Source of the DNA: an uncultured Clostridia bacterium
Lineage (GTDB): Bacteria > Bacillota > Clostridia > Oscillospirales > Acutalibacteraceae
DNA length: 18,093 nucleotides
Direction: 5' to 3'
Assembly (NCBI GenBank): GCA_946006915.1
Contig: CAMFZK010000005.1
Span: 1 to 18,093 of the forward strand
Part shown: positions 1 through 7,423 of the stretch, piece by piece
Numbering within the stretch: the stretch's first letter is position 1
Layout of the letters: each line of letters begins with the position of its first letter
Notes under the pieces: generated by a model
The model's input: only the letters and a program-made list of their open reading frames with translations
Told to the model about the DNA's origin: nothing
Databases searched by the model: none
Translations under genes and position numbers: made by a program

Positions 1-45
1 GATTCCTCTACGTCTCGTGGGCTCGGAGATGTGTATAAGAGACAG
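1..45. other. Illumina Nextera i7 adapter left on contig end
   Basis: Positions 12-45 match the 34-nt Nextera transposase read-2 adapter, ending in the 19-bp Tn5 mosaic end AGATGTGTATAAGAGACAG. Positions 1-3 (GAT) fit the end of the P7 flow-cell sequence and positions 4-11 (TCCTCTAC) fit the index inserted by Nextera primer N712, as I remember the published oligos. The order P7 end, 8-nt index, transposon end is the exact library layout. This is untrimmed synthetic sequence, not genome, so biological sequence starts at 46 and nothing upstream can be inferred from this contig. Confidence 0.97.
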
Positions 46-47
46 AT

Positions 48-200
48 ATAGAAATGCTTAAAAATGCGGATATTTGCGCTGTGCCTTGCGGTTCGCCCGA
101 TGAAATTAAAGCGTTGGCAGATTTTGTTGCGGTGGCTTGTGCTGACGGTGCAGTAGCCGATTTTATAGATTATTTAACAAAGATTTTTAAAAAATCTTGA
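48..200 (+). CDS. HAD-family hydrolase, C-terminal fragment (cut by contig end)
   Basis: An open frame runs straight out of the adapter and ends at TGA 198-200, giving about 50 residues. It begins IEMLKNADICAVPCGSPDEI and ends in a DFIDYL-type helix. This resembles the C-terminus of Cof-type or related HAD hydrolases: the IEML part would belong to the conserved GDxxND-(I)-xML motif IV, followed by the usual x-DEIK-x(2)-ADFV segment and a closing GAVADFI helix. These enzymes are mostly phosphatases of small phosphorylated metabolites; the substrate cannot be told from this piece. Its stop lies 20 nt before the chosen start of the transketolase gene, so the two are probably co-transcribed. The catalytic aspartates are outside the window. 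Confidence 0.72.
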   Translation: MEMLKNADICAVPCGSPDEIKALADFVAVACADGAVADFIDYLTKIFKKS

Positions 201-220
201 AATTTGAAAGGATGGAAGAA

Positions 221-1057
221 ATGGAAGCGGAATTAAAAAAGGAATTGGAAATTACTGCTTGCAAAGTAAGAATGGGAATTATTGAAGGGGTTCACAGCGC
301 CAAAGCGGGGCATCCCGGCGGTTCACTTTCATGTGCGGACATTTTAACGTATTTGTATTTTGCACATATGAATGTTGACCCTAAAAATCCCAAAATGCCA
401 AACCGTGACAGATTAGTTTTGTCAAAAGGTCACGCAGCACCGGCACTTTATTCGGTACTTGCGCAAAAAGGATATTTTGAAGTTGAAACCTTAAAAACAC
501 TTCGTCATATCGGAAGTATTTTACAAGGTCACCCCGATATGAAACATATCCCCGGTGTTGATATGTCAACCGGTTCACTCGGTCAGGGTATTTCTTGCGC
601 AGTAGGTATGGCACTTTCTTCAAAACATTTCGGTGATAATTACAATGTTTACACCGTTTTGGGTGACGGCGAAATAGAAGAAGGTCAGGTTTGGGAGGCG
701 GCAATGTTTGCCGCAAATAAAAAACTTTCTAATTTAACCGCCTTTGTGGACTATAATAACCTCCAAATTGACGGTACTATTGAAGAAGTAAACTCGGCTT
801 ACCCGATAGATGAAAAATTTAAGGCATTTAATTGGCACACAATTACTATTGACGGTCACGATTTTGAACAGATAGAAACTGCTTTAAAAGAAGCCGCAAC
901 AGTAGATAAACCAGTTGCCATTATTGCAAAAACCGTTAAAGGTAAGGGTGTTTCCTTTATGGAAAATCAGTGCGGTTGGCACGGTGTAGCACCTAACGAC
1001 GAACAGTACGAACAAGCAATGAGCGAACTTAACACCGCTCTTGCCAATATGCAGTAA
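221..1057 (+). CDS. Transketolase, N-terminal (TPP-binding) subunit
   Basis: First half of a split transketolase, which with the next gene makes a complete enzyme moving two-carbon ketol units between sugar phosphates in the non-oxidative pentose phosphate pathway (cytoplasm). The 278-residue protein shows the GHPGGSLS segment (about 30-37) and the thiamine diphosphate motif GDGE (148-151) followed by the NN pair at 179-180. SKGH and GSLGQG segments typical of the family are also present. I start it at ATG 221 because AAAGG (207-211) lies nine bases upstream; ATG 212 and TTG 197 also keep the frame but have poorer spacing. Two-gene transketolases are common in Clostridia and archaea. A split gene of this kind can be mistaken for 1-deoxyxylulose-5-phosphate synthase, but the size and motifs fit transketolase. 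Confidence 0.95.
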   Translation: MEAELKKELEITACKVRMGIIEGVHSAKAGHPGGSLSCADILTYLYFAHMNVDPKNPKMPNRDRLVLSKGHAAPALYSVLAQKGYFEVETLKTLRHIGSILQGHPDMKHIPGVDMSTGSLGQGISCAVGMALSSKHFGDNYNVYTVLGDGEIEEGQVWEAAMFAANKKLSNLTAFVDYNNLQIDGTIEEVNSAYPIDEKFKAFNWHTITIDGHDFEQIETALKEAATVDKPVAIIAKTVKGKGVSFMENQCGWHGVAPNDEQYEQAMSELNTALANMQ

Positions 1058-1070
1058 AGGAGAAAGAATT

Positions 1071-2015
1071 ATGTCTGATATTAAAACCGTTGCAACAAGA
1101 GCCGCTTTCGGTCAGGCACTTGTGGATTTAGGAAAAGAAAGAGACGATTTTATTGTTATGGACGCTGACCTTGCTGCAGCAACCCAAACAGGTAAATTTA
1201 AAAAAGAATTTCCCGAAAGATTTTATGACTGCGGTATTGCAGAGCAAAATATGGTAAGTATTGCGGCAGGTATTGCGGCAACAGGTAAAAAGGTTGTTTG
1301 CAGTTCTTTTGCAATGTTTGCGGCAGGCCGTGCTTTTGAACAAATAAGAAACTCGGTTGGTTATCCTCATCTTGATGTAATTATCGGTGCTACCCATGCG
1401 GGTATTTCGGTCGGGGAAGACGGTGCTACACACCAATGTAACGAAGATATTGCTTTGATGCGCACAATCCCCGGTATGACAATTATTAACCCTGCCGATG
1501 AAACCGAGGCATATTTGGCAGTAAAAGCCGCATTCGAGCATAAGGGACCTGTTTATATGCGTTTCGGCCGCTTGGCTGTGCCGGTAATTTTCGGTGACGA
1601 CTATAAGTTTGAAATCGGCAAAGGTGTAGAACTTAAAGAGGGTACGGACGTTACTATTATTGCAACAGGTCTTATGGTTAATGAAGCAATGATTGCACAC
1701 GATATTTTAAAACAAGAGGGAATATCTGCCCGTGTAATCAATATGGCTACCATTAAACCGATTGATAAGGATATTATCTTAAAAGCCGCACGTGAAACGG
1801 GTGCTATTGTTACCGCAGAAGAACATTCGGTAGTAGGCGGTTTGGGAAGTGCCGTAAGCGAAGTGGTTTGCGAAGAATATCCCGTTCCGGTTGTTAAACT
1901 CGGTGTTTATGACGAGTTCGGTCATTCAGGACCTGCGGTTAAACTTCTTGACGAATTTGGACTTCGCGGTGCAAATATTGCCGAAAAAGCAAAAAAAGCA
2001 ATCGCTATGAAATAA
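1071..2015 (+). CDS. Transketolase, C-terminal (pyrimidine-binding) subunit
   Basis: Second half of the split transketolase, 314 residues. The central transketolase domain fills roughly residues 5-170 and includes DCGIAEQNM (53-61), whose Glu58 is the residue that activates the aminopyrimidine ring of thiamine diphosphate. A transketolase C-terminal domain follows from about 185 to 310. ATG 1071 has an excellent ribosome site, AAAGGAG at 1056-1062, which overlaps the stop codon of the upstream subunit. The 13-nt gap implies coupled translation and balanced subunit amounts. The gene ends in front of a strong bidirectional hairpin terminator. No frameshift or missing key residue is seen. Confidence 0.95.
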   Translation: MSDIKTVATRAAFGQALVDLGKERDDFIVMDADLAAATQTGKFKKEFPERFYDCGIAEQNMVSIAAGIAATGKKVVCSSFAMFAAGRAFEQIRNSVGYPHLDVIIGATHAGISVGEDGATHQCNEDIALMRTIPGMTIINPADETEAYLAVKAAFEHKGPVYMRFGRLAVPVIFGDDYKFEIGKGVELKEGTDVTIIATGLMVNEAMIAHDILKQEGISARVINMATIKPIDKDIILKAARETGAIVTAEEHSVVGGLGSAVSEVVCEEYPVPVVKLGVYDEFGHSGPAVKLLDEFGLRGANIAEKAKKAIAMK

Positions 2016-2017
2016 TA

Positions 2018-2056
2018 CAAAAAAGATGTGTGGAAATCTTCCGCACATCTTTTTTT
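2018..2056. terminator. Bidirectional intrinsic terminator between converging operons
   Basis: AGATGTGTGG (2024-2033) pairs with CCGCACATCT (2041-2050) around a 7-nt loop, with one G-T pair. A run of A lies on the left and seven T on the right, so the same hairpin has a U-tract on both strands. It stops the transketolase transcript from the left and the protease operon, which ends at 2072, from the right. Confidence 0.9.
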
Positions 2057-2071
2057 ATATCTTCTTTATCA

Positions 2072-3421
2072 TTATTCACCGAACGGGAAGTTAAATGCAC
2101 CGCCGTTATTACTATCGGGTTTTTGTTGGGATCCGGAATTTTCAATTTCGGTGTAACTTGATTCGCCGACATTTGCTTTCAAAACCGCTTTTAAGGTTTT
2201 CGAAGCACCGTTATTTGTTACAACCGTAACCGTAATTGTATCACCTGCGGAACTTTTTTCAATAATATCAAGCACGATACTGTCGCTTGTAACTTCGGTT
2301 CCGTTAATATGTGTAATAATATCGCCCTTGTCAATTTTTTTGTAAAGGTCACTGTCTTCCGCAACCGAAGCAACCAATAATCCCGTGTGATTATAATTGC
2401 CCATTTTTGCGGTTACAGAGTCAATAGCGGTATAGGTTATGCCCAATTTTGCACGGCTTACAACCTTGCCTTTTTCTATAAGTTCGGTAACAATGCGTTT
2501 CATAACCGTGGTGGGTATTGCGTAACCTACTGCATCTTGGTCGGTGCTTGCAAGTTTGGAAGAGGTTATACCTACAACCTGACCGTACATATTAACCAAA
2601 GCACCGCCCGAACTGCCGGGGTTTATTGCGCTGTCGGTTTGGATAAGGCGTGAAGAATAACTTGTGGTGGTGGTTACACGGCGGTTAAGTGCCGATATAA
2701 CACCCATTGTTATGCTTGAGGGGGATTTAGCGTCGTTCGGTCTGCCTATTGCTACAACATCTTCCCCGTAGATTAGTTGGTCCGAATCGCCGAAAGTGGC
2801 GGGGGTGAATTTTTCACCGTCTATTTTTAAAACCGCAAGGTCTGAAATTTTATCACCCGCAATGTATTTTGCGTCATACTGCTTGCCGTCATAGGTGTAA
2901 ATTCTAAAGTTAGGGGCGGCAACTTCGGAATAGATATGGTCATTGGTTACAATATAACCGTCCTCGGTATAAATTACACCGCTTGCCTGCGAACCGATTC
3001 CTTTAGAGTTGTAAACCAAAATACCCACAATATTGGGGTTGACCTTTTCGTACACTTCTGCGGCGCTTAATTGGTCTTTGTTTGTAGGTTTTGCCGCAAG
3101 GTTAAGGTTTACCTTTTGTCCGAAAGAGCCGGTTTTAACGCTGTTTTTACCCACAAAATAACCCGCAAGACAGGTGCTTGAAAGTAAAATTACCGCCGCC
3201 ATTATAAATGCAAAAAGTTTTAAACCTTTGCTTATGGGTTTATATTCCTTTACCTCACTAACGGGGGTGTAGTTTATGGGGTTAAAGGGTGTGAAATTCG
3301 GCTGCCCGTTTTGGCTTTCTTCTTTTGTTGTATCATCGAAGGTTGTTTCTTCCCCGGTTTTTTCTTCTATAGGGGGTTCTTGGTTTTCGGGGGTATTGTC
3401 TATGTTGTTAAATTCTTCCAT
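2072..3421 (-). CDS. HtrA/DegP-like S1C serine protease, membrane-anchored, one PDZ domain
   Basis: A 449-residue envelope protease of the HtrA (S1C) group, expected to degrade or sense misfolded proteins outside the membrane. A long acidic, Asn/Pro-rich cytoplasmic N-terminus (1-65) is followed by one membrane helix (about 68-90), the trypsin-like domain (about 120-305) and one PDZ domain (about 325-415), then a short Gly/Asn-rich tail. The catalytic triad reads His162 (in VTNDHIY), Asp194 (in SDLAVLKI) and Ser271 (in INPGSSGGAL). The Asn usually found just before the catalytic serine (GNSGG) is Ser here, a mild variation. AAGGAGA at 3428-3434 precedes ATG 3421. The start overlaps the end of the sensor kinase gene by 14 nt, so it is translated from the same message. 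Clostridial and Bacillus HtrA genes are often under two-component control of this kind. Confidence 0.93.
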   Translation of the reverse strand: MEEFNNIDNTPENQEPPIEEKTGEETTFDDTTKEESQNGQPNFTPFNPINYTPVSEVKEYKPISKGLKLFAFIMAAVILLSSTCLAGYFVGKNSVKTGSFGQKVNLNLAAKPTNKDQLSAAEVYEKVNPNIVGILVYNSKGIGSQASGVIYTEDGYIVTNDHIYSEVAAPNFRIYTYDGKQYDAKYIAGDKISDLAVLKIDGEKFTPATFGDSDQLIYGEDVVAIGRPNDAKSPSSITMGVISALNRRVTTTTSYSSRLIQTDSAINPGSSGGALVNMYGQVVGITSSKLASTDQDAVGYAIPTTVMKRIVTELIEKGKVVSRAKLGITYTAIDSVTAKMGNYNHTGLLVASVAEDSDLYKKIDKGDIITHINGTEVTSDSIVLDIIEKSSAGDTITVTVVTNNGASKTLKAVLKANVGESSYTEIENSGSQQKPDSNNGGAFNFPFGE

Positions 3422-4838
3422 TTTCTATCTCCTTAGGTAGTTTAATTTCAAACGAAGTAAACTGATTTTCTTTACTTGCTACGGTTATAGTGCCCTTGTG
3501 GGACGAAACTATTGTTTTAACAATATAAAGTCCTATACCCGTACTGTCCTTAACGTCGGAACGGGATTTATCACCTTTGTAAAAGCGTTCAAAAACAAGG
3601 GGTAATTCCTTTTCGGGAATACCTTTACCCGAATTGGTAATTTTAAAGACAATACTTTCACCTAAATCGTTAAGCGAAAATTCAATTTTGCCTTTTTGGT
3701 TTGAAAATTTAATTGCGTTATCTACTAAATTATACACCGCTTGATAAATTAAATCTTTATCGGCGGTTATATTTATGCTTTCAATACTGTCAAGTCCAGC
3801 TATTTCGAGTTCTCTTTCTTCAATTCGTCTTTCTTGACCTATAACTATTGTACATAAAAGTTGAGAAAAGTCAAATGTTTTGGGTTTCAAAACTTCCTGT
3901 CCCGATTCAAGCCGTGACATACTAAGCATACCCGCAACCAAACGTGACAAACGTTTTATTTCCTGTGAAACGATATTTAGGTAATATTCGTGGCGTTCGG
4001 GTGGGATTGTACCGTCCAAAATGCCGTCTATAAACCCGCCTATTGTAGTCATAGGGGTTTTAAGTTCGTGGGAAACATTTCCTACAAAACTTCTTCTCAT
4101 ACCCTCAAGTTGTGCCAATGAATTGGTCATCATATTAAAAGAAACCGCAAGTTCGCCTATTTCGTCATCGCTTGTAACGGGTATTCGTTTTGAAAAATCA
4201 CCCATTGCCATAGATTTTGCCGCTTCGGACATACTTTTTAAGGGCTTTGTAAGGCGGTAGGTCATAGCGTAGATGGCGAAGAACATTAAAACTATAGGTA
4301 TTGCCGATATGAGTAAGAAGATTTTTGATACCGCAGCCATAAGTTCCCTTGATTGCGCAAGGGGTGCGGTTGAAAAAATGTAATACTGTTTTTCGCCGAT
4401 TTCAACCGGTTTAGAGGTGACATAATGGGGGTATTTGTACATATCAATGGTACTTATAATTTTGCCGTCATCCTTGCCCGATTTTTCTATTATATTTTTC
4501 GGAACAATGTAAGAAGAATGTAAGCATTTGCCGTTTTCCTGCCATTCGCTGCAGGCACAAATCAGAACAGCACCGTCACTGTCGGTTATAAAAACATCGG
4601 CAGAAGCAACAAACGAAACGGTTTTTAAAAGGTTTAAAAACTGTGCATTTTCGGCGGTATTTTCATCTACCGTAGCGGTAGCGGCAACCTGTTCGCAACA
4701 TTCACTTAAGGTTTTATATGTTGTTTTGGAAATGTAATAATTAAGTACAACCGATAAAATCATCATCATAACCGTAAGGGAAATTATGATAATGGAGGTA
4801 GTTATAAAGAAAAACTTTTTAAAAAGTTTAAGTTTCAT
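3408..4838 (-). CDS. Sensor histidine kinase (HAMP, HisKA, HATPase_c)
   Basis: A 476-residue membrane kinase that would phosphorylate the response regulator encoded just upstream. Order: TM1 (about 9-33), extracellular sensor region (about 36-168), TM2 (about 172-194), HAMP (about 195-245), HisKA with phospho-acceptor His257 in VGNVSHELKTPM, then the ATPase with N-box NLVDNAIKFS (Asn374), GKGIP, FERFYKGD and GIGLYIV. The layout resembles PhoR, WalK and other cell-envelope kinases. The sensor region is unusually rich in cysteine: CC at 47-48, and Cys94, Cys96 and Cys105 followed by His107 in a compact CACSEWQENGKCLH stretch. The start ATG is two bases after the regulator stop codon, so translation is probably coupled. 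Its signal cannot be read from the sequence. Confidence 0.93.
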   Translation of the reverse strand: MKLKLFKKFFFITTSIIIISLTVMMMILSVVLNYYISKTTYKTLSECCEQVAATATVDENTAENAQFLNLLKTVSFVASADVFITDSDGAVLICACSEWQENGKCLHSSYIVPKNIIEKSGKDDGKIISTIDMYKYPHYVTSKPVEIGEKQYYIFSTAPLAQSRELMAAVSKIFLLISAIPIVLMFFAIYAMTYRLTKPLKSMSEAAKSMAMGDFSKRIPVTSDDEIGELAVSFNMMTNSLAQLEGMRRSFVGNVSHELKTPMTTIGGFIDGILDGTIPPERHEYYLNIVSQEIKRLSRLVAGMLSMSRLESGQEVLKPKTFDFSQLLCTIVIGQERRIEERELEIAGLDSIESINITADKDLIYQAVYNLVDNAIKFSNQKGKIEFSLNDLGESIVFKITNSGKGIPEKELPLVFERFYKGDKSRSDVKDSTGIGLYIVKTIVSSHKGTITVASKENQFTSFEIKLPKEIENGRI

Positions 4839-4840
4839 AC

Positions 4841-5524
4841 CTATTTAACCTCAAACTTATAACCTACACCCCAAACGGTTTTCAGCGACCATTCGGGTGA
4901 AATGTTTTCCAACTTTTCACGCAACCGTTTTACGTGAACGTCAACCGTTCTTGAATCTCCGTAATAGTCAAATCCCCAAACTTCGTCAAGAAGTTGGTCA
5001 CGGGTGTAAACACGGTTTGGATTGCTTGCCAAATGGTAAATAAGTTCAAGTTCTTTGGGAGGGGTATCAATGCTCTTTCCGTCTACCACGAGTTCGTAAT
5101 TTGTAAGGTTAATTCTTAATTTATCGTACTTGACCTCTTGCATATTGTTTTTTTCGCTGTCATAAGTTCTTCTTAAAACCGCTTTAACACGGGCTATTAC
5201 TTCCTTTGTATCAAAGGGTTTGGTTATATAATCGTCCGCACCGAGTTCCAACCCCAAAATTTTATCAAAGGTTTCACCCTTGGCGGTAAGCATAATTATA
5301 GGGGTTTCCAAAGTTTTGCGTATTTGGCGGCAAACCTGCCAACCGTCAAGTTTAGGCAGCATTATATCAAGCAAGATTAAATCCGGTGTGTATTTATTGG
5401 CGTATTCCACCGCCTGTTCACCGTCGTTTGCCACTACGGTTTCAAACCCCTCTTTTTCAAGGTAAAGCCGCAATAACTCGCAAATATTCGTATCATCGTC
5501 CACAACTAATATTTTATACTTCAT
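4841..5524 (-). CDS. OmpR/PhoB-family response regulator
   Basis: A 227-residue DNA-binding regulator with a receiver domain (1-120) and a winged-helix output domain (about 130-227). The acidic pocket (VVDDD at 8-11), phospho-acceptor Asp53 (LLDIMLPKLDG), Thr80 and Lys102 are intact. The C-terminal part has DQLLDEVWGFDY and the RTVDVHVKRLREKL recognition helix of the OmpR/PhoB class. I start at ATG 5524 because TTAAGGGG lies just upstream at 5532-5539. An in-frame ATG at 5554 has no ribosome site and falls inside the proposed -10 box. First gene of the regulator-kinase-protease operon. It is transcribed away from the phage-type cassette and shares its upstream region. It resembles PhoP/WalR-like regulators but I cannot assign an orthologue. 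Confidence 0.95.
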   Translation of the reverse strand: MKYKILVVDDDTNICELLRLYLEKEGFETVVANDGEQAVEYANKYTPDLILLDIMLPKLDGWQVCRQIRKTLETPIIMLTAKGETFDKILGLELGADDYITKPFDTKEVIARVKAVLRRTYDSEKNNMQEVKYDKLRINLTNYELVVDGKSIDTPPKELELIYHLASNPNRVYTRDQLLDEVWGFDYYGDSRTVDVHVKRLREKLENISPEWSLKTVWGVGYKFEVK

Positions 5525-5545
5525 ACCGTAGCCCCTTAATTTAAA

Positions 5546-5581
5546 ATTTTTCATTCTAATAATACCACAAAATTATGACAA
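5546..5581 (-). promoter_or_regulatory. Promoter of the response regulator operon
   Basis: Read on the minus strand, -35 TTGTCA (5581-5576) and -10 TAGAAT (5558-5553) are each one base from consensus and separated by exactly 17 nt. Transcription would begin near 5546, giving a leader of about 22 nt that carries the TTAAGGGG ribosome site. This also argues against the upstream ATG at 5554. Confidence 0.72.
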
Positions 5582-5607
5582 ATGTATGAATTTTTTAAAA
5601 TATTTTT

Positions 5608-5652
5608 ATGTCGGTTAATGTCGGTTTTGTTTTAAGTATTATAATTTACGCT
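5608..5652 (+). promoter_or_regulatory. Putative activator-type promoter of the capsid cassette with tandem 10-bp repeat
   Basis: A perfect -10 box TATAAT lies at 5640-5645. No convincing -35 box stands 16-18 nt upstream. Instead there is a tandem direct repeat, ATGTCGGTTA (5608-5617) and ATGTCGGTTT (5618-5627), ending 12 nt before the -10. OmpR/PhoB-family regulators bind head-to-tail repeats with a 10-11 bp period, and in the PhoB case the repeat takes the place of the -35 element. A regulator of this family is encoded divergently about 85 nt away. The -10 and repeats are seen; binding by this regulator is inference. Confidence 0.5.
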
Positions 5653-5668
5653 GATTGGAGGGAAAAAT

Positions 5669-5938
5669 TTGCGAGAGAATGATAAACTACTTTATAAAAC
5701 CTTGAAAACGCTGCTTAATGAAAGACTTTCTGAAAGTGAAGCACAGTCGCTAAGAGATGAAGGGTTTGAGGTTAAAAACCCAACAAGAAAAACCGCAGTT
5801 ATGATTGCTCTTTACAAGAAGGCGTCTTCGGGAGACCTTTCAGCTATAAAGGAACTACGTTCAATCGTAAGTGAAAAAGCCGAACAAAGGACGACGACTT
5901 CTAAGGCGGTGATGATTGTTGACGACATCCGAGATTAA
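5669..5938 (+). CDS. Putative small terminase subunit (short)
   Basis: An 89-residue soluble, charged protein immediately before the large terminase gene, the usual place for the DNA-recognition (small) subunit. The middle segment, roughly TRKTAVMIALYKKASSGD followed by LSAIKELRSIV, resembles the ALxxKAxxGDxxAxxxLR region common in small terminases of Firmicute phages. It is shorter than most members and I see no clear N-terminal helix-turn-helix, so DNA-recognition specificity could be reduced. The start is TTG 5669, supported by GGAGGG at 5657-5662 with 6-nt spacing; no ATG is available upstream in frame. The C-terminal end overlaps the large subunit gene if that gene uses its TTG start. 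The assignment rests on position plus weak motif similarity. Confidence 0.55.
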   Translation: MRENDKLLYKTLKTLLNERLSESEAQSLRDEGFEVKNPTRKTAVMIALYKKASSGDLSAIKELRSIVSEKAEQRTTTSKAVMIVDDIRD

Positions 5939-7220
5939 GATGTCAAAGATTGTCGGTCAAGGTTATGAAAAATTTTGGAACTGTAAAAAACGTTACCGAG
6001 TTTTAAAGGGCGGAAAAGGTTCTAAAAAATCAGCCACTACAGCACTTAATTTTATATTTCGGCTAATGAAAGAGGAGGAAAGTAATCTGCTTGTTGTGCG
6101 GGGGGTTATGAACACCCACAGGGATTCCACCTTTGCGCAACTTAAATGGGCACAGGAAAAATTAGGGGTTTCGGAATATTGGAATAACACGGTATCACCT
6201 TTGGAAATGGTATATAAGCCGACGGGGCAAAAAATAATTTTCCGTGGGTTTGACGATGTACTTAAACTTGCTTCTACAACTGTGCCGAAAGGGTATTTAA
6301 ACTATGTTTGGATAGAGGAAGCGTTTGAAATAGCTAACGAAGCCGATTTTGACAAACTTGACCTTTCGGTACCGCGTGGACAAATACCTGAGCCGTTATA
6401 CAAACAAACCACCCTTACATTTAACCCTTGGAGCGAAACACATTGGCTTAAAAAGCGGTTTTTTGATACCGCATCGCCCGATGTTGCCACATTTTCCACC
6501 AACTATCTTGTAAACGAGTTTTTGGACGAAACCGACCGTTTGGTTTTTGAACGTATGAAACAGACAAACCGTAGAAAATACGAGGTAGCGGGACTTGGAA
6601 ACTGGGGAATTTCCGAAGGGTTAGTTTATGAAAACTGGACGGTAGGTAAAATAGAAGTACCAAAAAAGGACGAGTACAAATGGAAACATTTTTTCGGGCT
6701 TGATTACGGTTATACCAATGACCCCACGGCGTTTGTAGGGTTTATGGCAAACCCAATTGACCGGGAAATTTACATTTACTGCGAATTTTATAAAAGAAAA
6801 ATGCTTAACTGTGATATTGCCGAGGAAATAAAAAAGTTAGGGTTTGCCAAAGAAAAAATACGTGCCGACTGTGCCGAGCCGAAATCCAACGACGATTTAC
6901 GCCGTTTGGGTATAAGCAGGATTACTCCATCTGTAAAAGGGCGGGACAGTATTTTAAACGGAATTTCCGCTATTAGCGAATATAAAATTACGGTTAATCC
7001 TTTATGTGTGAATATGATTAGAGAATTATCTTCCTACGTTTATGACAGTAAACGGAGCGAAAGCGGTTATAAACTGCCCAAAGACAGTGAAAACCACCTT
7101 TGTGATGCGTTAAGGTATGCATTCGAAGATGTAAAATTCTTTAAACCCGCAGTTAGGGAAGAACCGTTAAGTGAAAGTGAGATTAGCCAAAAAGATTTTA
7201 ACGGAGGTTGGGATTTATGA
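5916..7220 (+). CDS. Phage terminase large subunit (PBSX/XtmB-like)
   Basis: The motor that pumps DNA into a procapsid and cuts it. Numbered from TTG 5916 (434 residues): Walker A variant GGKGSKKS (32-39), Walker B with acidic pair in YVWIEEA (130-136), coupling segment LTFNPWSETHW (167-177), then an RNase H-like nuclease with Asp263 (GLDYGYTNDP), Asp318 (IRADCAEPKS) and Asp397 (NHLCDALRYAF). Both ATPase and nuclease residues are intact, so the gene looks functional. The start is uncertain: TTG 5916 or 5919 would overlap the upstream gene and have AAGG at 5903-5906, while ATG 5940 sits just after the upstream stop with only a weak GAG site. Homologues as I recall them have a few residues before the SKIVGQGYEKFWN segment, which favours the upstream start slightly. 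The stop overlaps the next start as ATGA. Confidence 0.93.
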   Translation: MLTTSEIKMSKIVGQGYEKFWNCKKRYRVLKGGKGSKKSATTALNFIFRLMKEEESNLLVVRGVMNTHRDSTFAQLKWAQEKLGVSEYWNNTVSPLEMVYKPTGQKIIFRGFDDVLKLASTTVPKGYLNYVWIEEAFEIANEADFDKLDLSVPRGQIPEPLYKQTTLTFNPWSETHWLKKRFFDTASPDVATFSTNYLVNEFLDETDRLVFERMKQTNRRKYEVAGLGNWGISEGLVYENWTVGKIEVPKKDEYKWKHFFGLDYGYTNDPTAFVGFMANPIDREIYIYCEFYKRKMLNCDIAEEIKKLGFAKEKIRADCAEPKSNDDLRRLGISRITPSVKGRDSILNGISAISEYKITVNPLCVNMIRELSSYVYDSKRSESGYKLPKDSENHLCDALRYAFEDVKFFKPAVREEPLSESEISQKDFNGGWDL

Positions 7221-7402
7221 TGATTGTAACAGTTATGCTTGTTGCGGTTTTTGCATTGGTTTTAGGGTTTTTAATTGGCTTTAGTACGGATACTCAAAGT
7301 TACACTAAAACAACAAAACACATTAAACACGAGAGTAATGACAACGAAATTCAAAAGGAATATGAAAACTTTTTGAATTATGACGGTACACCTCAACAGT
7401 AA
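7217..7402 (+). CDS. Small single-pass membrane protein between terminase and scaffold genes
   Basis: A 61-residue protein with one N-terminal hydrophobic helix (about 2-22, MIVTVMLVAVFALVLGFLIG) followed by a hydrophilic, charged tail that ends in YENFLNYDGTPQQ. ATG 7217 follows GGAGG at 7203-7207 and overlaps the terminase stop (ATGA), so it is translated with the packaging genes. I recall similar small membrane proteins with an NFLNYDG ending beside terminase genes in clostridial phages, but no function that I can name. Its position suggests a morphogenesis role at the membrane or a small accessory; the tail motif looks like a conserved docking peptide. Confidence 0.72.
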   Translation: MMIVTVMLVAVFALVLGFLIGFSTDTQSYTKTTKHIKHESNDNEIQKEYENFLNYDGTPQQ

Positions 7403-7423
7403 TTTTAAGAAACGGAGATTTTT

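Noticed and set aside
1128..1700. Long open frame on the minus strand inside the transketolase C-subunit gene (190 codons)
   Set aside because: Cysteine/asparagine-rich nonsense composition, no ribosome site, fully antisense to a well-identified gene; a shadow of codon bias.
5525..5554. Response regulator starting at ATG 5554
   Set aside because: No ribosome site, and this ATG lies within the proposed -10 box; ATG 5524 has a good TTAAGGGG site.
5608..5627. Classic PhoB box upstream of the cassette
   Set aside because: The repeat shares TGTC spacing style with pho boxes but its period is 10, not 11 bp, and the second half differs; kept only as a generic OmpR-family site candidate.
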